Source: Chitinophagales bacterium
GTDB lineage: Bacteria > Bacteroidota > Bacteroidia > Chitinophagales > CAIOSU01
Length of the DNA stretch: 38,776 nucleotides
Reading direction: 5' to 3'
NCBI GenBank assembly: GCA_018401955.1
Contig: JAGYJT010000026.1
Span: 1-38,776, forward strand
A program made the position numbers and the translations under genes. Below are positions 25,597 through 32,557 of the stretch, piece by piece (position 1 is the stretch's first letter; each line of letters starts with the position of its first letter). The notes beneath the pieces were generated by a model. The model was not told the origin of the DNA. It made no database searches and saw only the letters and a list, made by a program, of their open reading frames with translations.

Positions 25597-25634
25597 ACTG
25601 GCACCGCGATTTTAGTTTTCAATGAATGCGGCTG

Positions 25635-25642
25635 CAAAGATA
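25635..25642 (-). promoter_or_regulatory. Likely -7 element of prfB
   Basis: The minus strand reads TATCTTTG, an exact TAnnTTTG, about 39 bases before the prfB start. The -33 position has no TTTG, so support is partial. The same octamer precedes the tlpA-like gene and valS. Confidence 0.4.
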
Positions 25643-25726
25643 TGGATTAATGCACGAAGTATATTGCGTAAACTGCAACCCAGCATGCAAAACAATTGAT
25701 AAGGAAAGCTAACTAGGGTAAAACCG

Positions 25727-26236
25727 CTATTCAACTGCTTTAATAAGCTCATTTATGGTTTCAGGGTCATCCCAATCTAGCGGATTGGTTTGTTTGAAAC
25801 GCAGCTGTCCGTTTTTATCGAAAACGAAATGGGTAGGGTAGGTGTGCACCCCTACGTTTTCAAAAGGGGTGAGGCTTTTAAGGTATTGCATTCCCCCTTT
25901 GGGGTGCTTTAGTTGGAAGGTGATAATCTTGTCCATCTCCTCATCACTAACTTGCAGCATTACAAAATCGTGCTGCTCAAGCGTTGGGCGAATGGCCTCC
26001 ATAGGGGCTATCTCTGCATTGCAGGGGCCGCACCATGAGGCAAAACATGTGAGTAGTATGTTTTTGTTTTGAAACTGTGTGTAATCTACTGGGGCACCAG
26101 TTGTAGCAACCAACTCAAGGCTGTTGAGCGCTAGCTCAGGGGCCACGTTGTACTTTGCATATTGGCGCACAATCAAGCCCACCATCATTACTACTATTAT
26201 GCCCCTAAAAAACCATTGTCTGCGCGTAACTCCCAT
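25727..26236 (-). CDS. Membrane-anchored TlpA-like thioredoxin
   Basis: A 169-residue protein. Residues 10-23 are a membrane anchor (FFRGIIVVMMVGLI), which places the rest in the periplasm. A thioredoxin fold follows, with the redox pair in FASWCGPCNAEIAP (CxxC at about 69-72) and the cis-proline loop VHTYPTHFVFDKNG. The likely role is thiol-disulfide exchange, such as reduction of cytochrome c or other periplasmic proteins, as for the TlpA/ResA group; the partner is not identifiable here. The probable -7 element TATCTTTG ends four bases before the ATG, so the mRNA should have almost no leader. Confidence 0.85.
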   Translation of the reverse strand: MGVTRRQWFFRGIIVVMMVGLIVRQYAKYNVAPELALNSLELVATTGAPVDYTQFQNKNILLTCFASWCGPCNAEIAPMEAIRPTLEQHDFVMLQVSDEEMDKIITFQLKHPKGGMQYLKSLTPFENVGVHTYPTHFVFDKNGQLRFKQTNPLDWDDPETINELIKAVE

Positions 26237-26240
26237 AGTG

Positions 26241-26248
26241 CAAAGATA
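26241..26248 (-). promoter_or_regulatory. -7 element abutting the tlpA-like start
   Basis: The minus strand reads TATCTTTG then CACT then ATG. The exact TAnnTTTG lies so near the start codon that transcription would begin at or within a few bases of it. No -33 TTTG is seen at 19-21 bases. Confidence 0.4.
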
Positions 26249-26282
26249 GCACTATGGCACAGATTGCAGTTATTAATTTAGC

Positions 26283-26582
26283 TTAATACTCTACACTATA
26301 TATGGTGCAAACTGGCAACGATATGCCACCCTTCAACAATACGCTTGTATCGGTAGTGGCCCATACGGTAGTATCTACTTTCTTGGGGCCATCTATGCTT
26401 TCAAAAGTGATTTTTACTTTGCTTTTATAACCATTACCTAAAATCATGGCCATATAGAGCATTCGTGCCCTATATTTTTGTTCCTGTTCTGTTTTTAATA
26501 CATCCTCAGAATTTAGGGAAACTAGGCCTGGAAGCTGCTCTTTGAGCACCAATGCCACTGGGGTTTGCATAGTAACATCCAT
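26283..26582 (-). CDS. Small SH3/LSm-like protein, tandem copy 1
   Basis: A 99-residue cytosolic protein. Its last 50 residues form a likely five-stranded beta core: KSKVKITFESIDG, VDTTVWATT, SVLLKGG, and LPVCTIYSVEY. The N-terminal half is polar and helical (ending RARMLYMAMILGN). About 40 of the last 73 residues match the next copy (26715-27002), so they are true paralogs. The strand layout resembles an Hfq/LSm or small SH3-like barrel, but this is inference from pattern only. There is no enzyme motif, signal peptide or membrane segment. It is the last of three in a row, 46 bases upstream of the tlpA-like gene. Confidence 0.7.
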   Translation of the reverse strand: MDVTMQTPVALVLKEQLPGLVSLNSEDVLKTEQEQKYRARMLYMAMILGNGYKSKVKITFESIDGPKKVDTTVWATTDTSVLLKGGISLPVCTIYSVEY

Positions 26583-26714
26583 AATCGCGGGTTTTAGGAT
26601 AATCGGCCCTTTTTTAAATTGGTTTTTTTATACGGGCATACTTAAAAGATACGTAGAAAATTTCAAATCAGGAAGTTGTTGATAAGGATTATTTTATTAC
26701 CTACTAAGTGGCCA

Positions 26715-27002
26715 TTAACAAATCACTTCCAGTATTGAACATATGGGGATAAGCAAACCGCCTTTGAGCACTACATTTTTATCGGTAGTGGCCCATATGG
26801 TGGTGTTCACCATATTTAATCCGGCTATTGATTCGAAAATAATTTTCACTTTACTTTTGTGGGCATTGCCTAGTAGCATGCCTCGGTAAAGCTCGTTTGC
26901 TCTAATCTTTTGGGAGTTAACATCAGGCAATACTTCTGCACTTTTAAACTGCAAGCCTTTAATGCTTTCTTTGTCGATTACATTCAATTTTACCCGTTCC
27001 AT
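26715..27002 (-). CDS. Small SH3/LSm-like protein, tandem copy 2
   Basis: A 95-residue paralog of the neighbouring copy, sharing KSKVKIIFES, TTIWATTD, VVLKGG and the closing IPICSILEV. The DNA is also similar over the core, with CGGTAGTGGCCCATA present in both at about 26349-26363 and 26781-26795 (forward-strand reading), which suggests a duplication not too old. The N-terminal 30 residues are unrelated. It has its own upstream spacer of 118 bases and downstream spacer of 132 bases, so the copies may be separately transcribed. Function unknown. Confidence 0.7.
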   Translation of the reverse strand: MERVKLNVIDKESIKGLQFKSAEVLPDVNSQKIRANELYRGMLLGNAHKSKVKIIFESIAGLNMVNTTIWATTDKNVVLKGGLLIPICSILEVIC

Positions 27003-27120
27003 AGATTATTGTTGTTTGATTAATGGATACGTATTTTTATAAACTAAGTTTCGCCACTACCGATTTTACATCAGAAGTGGCTGAAAATCAAAGGGTAAAA
27101 AATACGTTGGGTAGAATTAC

Positions 27121-27405
27121 TTATACGATATCGATGTTTTTTATGGATTCAATTGCTATAAACGTACCATCGTTAAGCACTACTAACTTAGGAGTAGACA
27201 AAGAAACCATTGCTTTTGTTCTGGTTAAGCCATCCGGCGTTACATGATCGATGATAACTTGCTTTTGAAATAAACGACAAAGCAGTGCTGCTTGTTGTAG
27301 CTTGATAAACTTTTGATGCTCTGGGCACGAGTTTATTTTCTCTTTACACTCTTTCAACTGTTTGTTCACCTTTTGGCGAATTCTTTCGGATGTAAAAACT
27401 GGCAT
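27121..27405 (-). CDS. Small SH3/LSm-like protein, divergent tandem copy 3
   Basis: A 94-residue protein with a charged helical N-terminal half (QKVNKQLKECKEKINSCPE) and a C-terminal beta core VIIDHVTPDG, KAMVSLSTPKLVVLNDG, FIAIESIKNIDIV. It has the same strand order and glycine positions as copies 1 and 2 but low identity (the WATTD signature is replaced by LSTPK). It also has the pattern ending in I-x-x-I-x-V. I read it as a distant paralog, with less certainty than the other two. It is divergent from the CoA-binding gene, 106 bases away. Confidence 0.6.
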   Translation of the reverse strand: MPVFTSERIRQKVNKQLKECKEKINSCPEHQKFIKLQQAALLCRLFQKQVIIDHVTPDGLTRTKAMVSLSTPKLVVLNDGTFIAIESIKNIDIV

Positions 27406-27511
27406 ATTGCTTTGATTGGTTGCCTATTTATACCACACTTTTATTTTTTTGTTTCGTTTTGTAGCTTTTTTATACAAACTTTTGTAACGGGTATCATGTT
27501 TAAATTACCGT

Positions 27512-27889
27512 ATGACAGATAAGACAAGTAAAAAGACACTGGTTATTGGCGCTACCTCTAAGCCCGATAGATATGCATTTTTGGCTGTTAATAAGCTACG
27601 TGGCCAGGGGCATCAAGTGGTTGCCTTAGGAGTAGACGATGGGCTGGTGGGCGATGTGCCCATAGTTAAGGAGCGGATGGCCTTTAATGACATTGACACG
27701 GTAACGCTATATGTGCGCCCAGCCATACAGCGGGAAAGCTATGAAGACTATATTGTAAGCCTTAATCCTAAAAGGGTGATATTTAACCCAGGTACCGAAA
27801 ACCCGGCATTTGAGAACCGCTTGGTTAAAGAAGGAATAGAACCTATTGAGGCGTGCACGTTAGTAATGCTATCTACAGGGCAATATTAA
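27512..27889 (+). CDS. CoA-binding domain protein (YccU-like)
   Basis: A 125-residue single-domain Rossmann protein. The opening TLVIGATSKPDRYAFLAV is the nucleotide-binding loop of the CoA_binding_2 family (PF13380). The rest follows it well: a strand at HQVVALGVDD, IDTVTLYVRP, RVIFNPGTENPAFE and IEPIEACTLVMLSTGQY. Members are stand-alone relatives of the succinyl-CoA synthetase CoA-binding domain, and their physiological role is not established. The ATG lies inside a T-rich region with no Shine-Dalgarno. A strong terminator follows. Confidence 0.85.
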   Translation: MTDKTSKKTLVIGATSKPDRYAFLAVNKLRGQGHQVVALGVDDGLVGDVPIVKERMAFNDIDTVTLYVRPAIQRESYEDYIVSLNPKRVIFNPGTENPAFENRLVKEGIEPIEACTLVMLSTGQY

Positions 27890-27903
27890 AATGGAAGCAA
27901 ATA

Positions 27904-27943
27904 AAACATCAAAGGCCACGAATTACCGTGGCCTTTGATGTTT
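27904..27943. terminator. Bidirectional terminator between CoA-binding gene and sppA
   Basis: A 17-base perfect stem: AAACATCAAAGGCCACG (27904-27920) pairs with CGTGGCCTTTGATGTTT (27927-27943) around a 6-base loop. A-rich on one side and T-rich on the other, it serves both convergent genes. Confidence 0.9.
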
Positions 27944-27964
27944 ACTGTTAAACGGAAGGTACTA

Positions 27965-29740
27965 TTAATACACCTCCATCATATACGGCATGCGCATTTG
28001 CACACCCGATGGAATGTTCTTCAGTTCTTTCATTTTCAACCACATTGGGTAATATTGGCCCAGCTGCATTTTCATAAAACGTGCTTCCACTTCATCGCCA
28101 CCACTATCAAATAGTTTGGCAAATGGGTCTTTCTGTTTAGGGTAGTCAACCGTGCGATAGTTCTCCAATCCTGCTTTATCCTTAGCAATATTTATGGCTA
28201 TATCAATGCCACCCAATACATCAACCAAACCATTGTCAAGCGCTTGTACACCAGTCCAAATGCGGCCTTGCCCCACACTGTCAACATATTCAACGGTCAT
28301 GCCACGGCCTTCAGCTACTCGGCGTTTAAATTTTAAGTAGATAGTATCAACACCGGTTTGAAGGATAGAAAACTCTTCGGCAGTAAGTGGTCGGGTAATA
28401 TCGCCAAAGTCAGAAAACTTACCAATTTTTACTGTATCAAAAGTAACGCCCAGCTTGTTGTTAAAGAAACCGCCCATATCAGGCAACAAGCCAAACACGC
28501 CTATTGAGCCAGTGATAGTATTGGGTTGCGCAACGATGGTATCGGCATAGCAGGCTATATAATAACCCCCAGATGCAGCTACGTCTCCCATGGATACGAT
28601 TACTGGGATGCCTTTATCCTTTATCAAGTTTATTTCGCGTAGCATAATCTCTGAAGCTAACGCACTGCCACCGCCAGAGTTAACGCGGATAACCAATGCT
28701 TTAATGTCATCATCTTCACGGATGTCTTGCAGTGCCCTGCGGAAACGTGCCGAACCAATGTTGTCCTCCTCGCCATCACCATCTACTATATTTCCTTCGG
28801 CATACAATACGGCAATTTTATCGCTCTTAAAGTCAATCTTTTTGCCTGGGCTGTTGTCATATTTACCCAACGAGATAAACTCAAGGTCTTCGGCCTTGTC
28901 TTTGCCGGTTTTTTCGGCAAGTTTAGCTTGCAGTTGGTCAAAATAAATAAGCTCGTCAACTAACTTATATTTAACGGCATCTTCTGGTTGACGTATGGCA
29001 AGGTTGTACACAATACTATCAAGCTCGTTGTACTGCATTTTTCGCGAGGCTGCAATATTGGTAATAAACTGGCCATATACATCGGTAAGGTACTCGGTAA
29101 CCTGCTTGCGGTTTGGCTCGCTCATGTGGTCGTAGCGGAAAGGCTCAGTAGCGCTTTTAAACTGGCCGGCATAAAACACTTGGGCTGTAATTTCAAGCCT
29201 ATCAAGCATGTTTTTAAAGAAAGTAAGCTGCGCACTAAAGCCTTTTAACTCTAAGTAGCCCACTGGGTTAAGGTAAACCTCATCAGCCGCTGATGCCAGG
29301 TAGTAAGCTTTTTGGGTTACCACCTCGCCATAGGCAACAATAAACTTGCCTGACTCTTTGAACCTTATCAGCTCATTTCTAATTGACTCTATTGTGGCCA
29401 AGCCGTTGGGCATAGTACCCAGCTCTAAATAAATGCCTTTAATATTGTCATCGTTTGCAGCCTTTTGTATGTTTTTGATAATGTCTTTTAGGCCTAACTT
29501 CGCTTCGCCATCCAACGAAGAGAAATCAAAGTTGGAAAAGAAGTCTTTATTGGTGCGCTCGGCAATTGGGTAGCCCAAATCGAGGTGAAGTACCGAGTTG
29601 GCTTTAACCTCGGCTACTTTAGGGTCTTTTAAACCAGACACCATGCCTATGGCAATAATAAAGAATAGAAGTATTGCAAAAACAAAGGAAAGTAGCGACC
29701 CGATGAGTGACGCGAATACTAAACGAAAGAAATTGCCCAT
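27965..29740 (-). CDS. sppA: Signal peptide peptidase SppA (67-kDa type)
   Basis: A 591-residue membrane protease that clears cleaved signal peptides. One N-terminal membrane helix (about 7-34) anchors it, with the catalytic part in the periplasm. It is the long two-repeat form. The likely general base is K195 in YAGQFKSATEPF and the nucleophile S390 in GDVAASGGYYIACYAD, a Ser-Lys dyad split between the repeats as in the Escherichia coli enzyme. Other family strings are GIYLELG, YYLASAADEVYLNP and NTITGSIGVFG. It is divergent from folK (93 bases). TATTTTTG at 29793-29786 on the minus strand matches the -7 element, with no clear -33 partner. Confidence 0.95.
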   Translation of the reverse strand: MGNFFRLVFASLIGSLLSFVFAILLFFIIAIGMVSGLKDPKVAEVKANSVLHLDLGYPIAERTNKDFFSNFDFSSLDGEAKLGLKDIIKNIQKAANDDNIKGIYLELGTMPNGLATIESIRNELIRFKESGKFIVAYGEVVTQKAYYLASAADEVYLNPVGYLELKGFSAQLTFFKNMLDRLEITAQVFYAGQFKSATEPFRYDHMSEPNRKQVTEYLTDVYGQFITNIAASRKMQYNELDSIVYNLAIRQPEDAVKYKLVDELIYFDQLQAKLAEKTGKDKAEDLEFISLGKYDNSPGKKIDFKSDKIAVLYAEGNIVDGDGEEDNIGSARFRRALQDIREDDDIKALVIRVNSGGGSALASEIMLREINLIKDKGIPVIVSMGDVAASGGYYIACYADTIVAQPNTITGSIGVFGLLPDMGGFFNNKLGVTFDTVKIGKFSDFGDITRPLTAEEFSILQTGVDTIYLKFKRRVAEGRGMTVEYVDSVGQGRIWTGVQALDNGLVDVLGGIDIAINIAKDKAGLENYRTVDYPKQKDPFAKLFDSGGDEVEARFMKMQLGQYYPMWLKMKELKNIPSGVQMRMPYMMEVY

Positions 29741-29833
29741 AATGGTTGTTGATAATTAAAAGGTGAGGATTCGGATTGATGGTAACAAAAATAATACATT
29801 TGGCTCCAACTTCGATTGCAATTGGTCTAAGCT

Positions 29834-30331
29834 ATGATGAGATACGTCTATTTACTTTGTGGAAGTAACATGGGAAACCGCCATGATTTTTTGAATAAGG
29901 CAGTTAACCTTATCAATGATCGTATTGGCGATGTGGTAAAAACCTCAACCATTTATGAAAGTGACGCTTGGGGCGAAGAAGCACAAGATGACTTTTTGAA
30001 CCAGGCGGTAATGGTGCACAGCAGTATACAAGTAGAGGCACTGTTGGTTGAGTTGAAGAAGATTGAGGCAATACTTGGCCGCACCGAGAGCTTTAGATGG
30101 GGGCCACGAACTATTGATATAGATATTTTGCTGGTAGACTCATTAGTATACTTTACCGACCATCTTCAAATACCCCATGCCAGCTTAGCGCAACGAAGGT
30201 TTGCATTGATGCCTTTGGCAGAGATAGCCCCAGAACTGGTGCACCCAGTAACTGGCTATACCATAAATGAGTTGTTGGAGCGCTGCGAAGATGAAGGTGC
30301 GGTGCGAATTAAAGCAACCAGTGCGGCATAA
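29834..30331 (+). CDS. folK: 2-Amino-4-hydroxy-6-hydroxymethyldihydropteridine pyrophosphokinase
   Basis: HPPK, 165 residues, transfers pyrophosphate from ATP to 6-hydroxymethyl-dihydropterin in folate synthesis. Motifs: LLCGSNMGNR near the N-terminus, STIYESDAWG, DDFLNQAV, and the metal/ATP signature RWGPRTIDIDILL. The start may be the first or second of two adjacent ATGs (29834 or 29837). It overlaps the next gene by 11 bases, so the two are coupled. Confidence 0.95.
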   Translation: MMRYVYLLCGSNMGNRHDFLNKAVNLINDRIGDVVKTSTIYESDAWGEEAQDDFLNQAVMVHSSIQVEALLVELKKIEAILGRTESFRWGPRTIDIDILLVDSLVYFTDHLQIPHASLAQRRFALMPLAEIAPELVHPVTGYTINELLERCEDEGAVRIKATSAA

Positions 30332-30929
30332 GATAATATCAATAGAAGGAAACATTGGGGCGGGCAAAACTACTTTGGCCAGCTTGATTGCCAAACAAAC
30401 AGGCCGGCAGTTAATATTGGAGCAGTTTGAGCAGAACCCTTTTTTGGCAGACTTTTATCGGGAGCCTGAAAAATACGCATTCCATACCGAACTTTTCTTT
30501 TTGGCAGAGCGGTACGAGCAATGGCGAAATATGCCTGAGGCACCCGTAGTAGCCGATTACTCATTAGCCAAGTCATTATACTTTGCAGAGGTAACTTTAA
30601 AAGGTGCGGAGCTAGAAGTGTTTAATAGAATATACAATGGGCTTACAGCTATGGTACCAAAGCCTGATTTAACCATCTATTTAAACAGAACCACTCGCCA
30701 GCTCAATGAAAATATTAAGTTGCGGGGCAGGGAGTATGAACTGGCAATAGCAGATAGCTACTTGGAGAAAATACAGGATAATTATCTTAAGCATTTAGAG
30801 CGGCTGCACAACCAACCAATTTTGGTAATTGATGCCCGGCAACTCGATTTTCAGGAAGGTTCAGAAGATTTATCGTGGATATTGCAACTTATACAAATGC
30901 CATGCTCAAATGGCATAACTAGGGTGTAG
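30321..30929 (+). CDS. Deoxynucleoside kinase (dAK/dGK family)
   Basis: A 202-residue cytosolic kinase of the dNK family (PF01712) that phosphorylates deoxyribonucleosides for salvage. The P-loop is GNIGAGKTT, only 11 residues from the GTG start I chose at 30321 (inside folK). ATGs at 30267 and 30291 are in frame but would add 18 and 10 residues that look like read-through of folK sequence. Later motifs: FLAERYEQW, a VADYSLAKSLYFAE segment in the place of the usual DRS, and NRTTRQLNENIKLRGREYE. Which base it prefers cannot be told. tdk, another salvage kinase, is elsewhere in the window. Confidence 0.88.
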   Translation: MRHKIISIEGNIGAGKTTLASLIAKQTGRQLILEQFEQNPFLADFYREPEKYAFHTELFFLAERYEQWRNMPEAPVVADYSLAKSLYFAEVTLKGAELEVFNRIYNGLTAMVPKPDLTIYLNRTTRQLNENIKLRGREYELAIADSYLEKIQDNYLKHLERLHNQPILVIDARQLDFQEGSEDLSWILQLIQMPCSNGITRV

Positions 30930-31086
30930 CTTTGTATGGGCTTTAAGCTGAATACCTAATGGCCTCTTGTTTTCTTGATTATTTGTTGAAGTATGAATAA
31001 ATATTTACTGGTTTTTTAAGTGAGTTTGCTCGCTTTTGAAAAATATAGTTAAATTAGGATAGCAAATATCTGTTAAAAGGGTAGGT

Positions 31087-32550
31087 ATGGGTGGTCCAAA
31101 TTTTACAAGAGAGCGTTTTGCTTTGTTGCTAGGCATATTGTTTGCAATATCCTTGATATTTTTTCAGTTCTATTTTTATGAGCTTCGGCTACTTATAGAT
31201 AACAGCATTAACCTGTTTATGATAAGCGTGGAAAAGACTTTTCATGCCTCTGAAAACAGGTTCATGAAAATCTTCACTCAAATACTTCCCGTAATGGGTG
31301 CCAGGCTCGATGTTCCATTTTCATGGCTCCCAAAGCTATATTTAGCCAACGACGCTTTATGGTACATTTTCGGTTTTGGGGTGCTGTTTTTCTATTTTAA
31401 GGATTATGAAGCATGTTTTGCTTTGGTAATAGGCTTGTTTGCCGCTTGGAAGTATTATTTCTTTATCATACCATGTGGCATTATCATATCATGGCCTCTT
31501 CAGTTGATGTTTTTCTCAATGATGAGGCGAAACAATTTTGCCCCAAAACTTAATAGCAGGGCCTTTGTCATAATGGTGGCAATGCTTTTCTTCTTTGCCT
31601 TTGGGCATCCACTTATCGTCTTTTGCTTTATGTTTATTTACCTATACGAGGTAACGGGCGGTGCGCAGCAAGTGGCTATAAAAAAATTGATTGTTCCTAT
31701 AGGTACGCTAGGGGCATTTTTGCTGTTCAAGTGGATTAATCCAGATATGTTTGACATGCAAAAGATAAATAACACTGGTGGTAGTTTGCAAGGGTTTATT
31801 AACTCAACGTACCTTAAAGAGTATGCAACCTTGTATTATACTTATCCGCTTTTCAGTATCAGCGTGTTAGTGGTTTTGGTCTTTGTTGTTCACTGGTTTT
31901 ATACTAAGCAGTATAGCCGTACCATAATGCCCATTGTGGCCATGTTGCTTACCCTGTTTGCCTTTGTGTATTACAAGGTATATGATACTCACCCATATGG
32001 AGATTTATTTCAAAAAATAATGATACCCATCGCTTACTTTTATGCTTATGTAATTACCGATAGCGTAAGACGACTGAAAATGCCAGAGATGCAACGTTTT
32101 TATAAAGTTGCGGGCATACCCATATTGGCATTGGTAGTGCTCGAAGTTGGAGTTATTGCCAAAGGCGGCATTAGCAGTTATTTCAATAAACGGCTAGATA
32201 ATATTGAAGCGCTAATAAGTGTATTGCCCGATGAAGCACATTCTAAGTATTATGTGCTTTCTAGCGACCTAGAAGATAGTTCGTTGGCGTTGTCCATTTC
32301 TCCGATGGAGATAGTATTGATAGCTGAAATGAAGCATAATAAACACTACACGCCCAATTTGCTAGTGGTAAGGCCAGATGAAGTTGACTATTTGCAAAGC
32401 TTTTGCAATGATAATTTTTACATAAACTATGTTTGGATGGGGCACATAAAGCACATTAACGACGTAAATGTGTCGCATAACTTTATCCCCGGCCCGTATT
32501 TGCAGCTTTGGCCGTATCGCGATTCGGGCAGTTCAATAGTTTCTGAATAA
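31087..32550 (+). CDS. Polytopic membrane protein with C-terminal soluble domain, unknown family
   Basis: A 487-residue inner-membrane protein with about 10-11 hydrophobic segments (around 11-30, 90-104, 109-121, 124-144, 159-173, 174-188, 200-215, 255-273, 280-297, 308-322 and 342-358). A soluble tail of about 125 residues follows, opening SSYFNKRLDNIEALISVLP and containing VWMGHIKHIND. The many-helix core plus large terminal soluble domain recalls GT-C glycosyltransferases and similar envelope enzymes, but I do not see their signature acidic motifs. No family is recognised. It converges on valS with 7 bases between the stops. Confidence 0.7.
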   Translation: MGGPNFTRERFALLLGILFAISLIFFQFYFYELRLLIDNSINLFMISVEKTFHASENRFMKIFTQILPVMGARLDVPFSWLPKLYLANDALWYIFGFGVLFFYFKDYEACFALVIGLFAAWKYYFFIIPCGIIISWPLQLMFFSMMRRNNFAPKLNSRAFVIMVAMLFFFAFGHPLIVFCFMFIYLYEVTGGAQQVAIKKLIVPIGTLGAFLLFKWINPDMFDMQKINNTGGSLQGFINSTYLKEYATLYYTYPLFSISVLVVLVFVVHWFYTKQYSRTIMPIVAMLLTLFAFVYYKVYDTHPYGDLFQKIMIPIAYFYAYVITDSVRRLKMPEMQRFYKVAGIPILALVVLEVGVIAKGGISSYFNKRLDNIEALISVLPDEAHSKYYVLSSDLEDSSLALSISPMEIVLIAEMKHNKHYTPNLLVVRPDEVDYLQSFCNDNFYINYVWMGHIKHINDVNVSHNFIPGPYLQLWPYRDSGSSIVSE

Positions 32551-32557
32551 ATTAAGT

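Noticed and set aside
27023..27247. A 74-residue plus-strand ORF across small-protein copy 3 and its spacer
   Set aside because: It overlaps the minus-strand copy, whose pattern matches its paralogs, and has no recognisable features.
30267..30320. Deoxynucleoside kinase starting at ATG 30267
   Set aside because: The first 18 residues are out-of-frame folK sequence; the P-loop spacing fits a start at GTG 30321.
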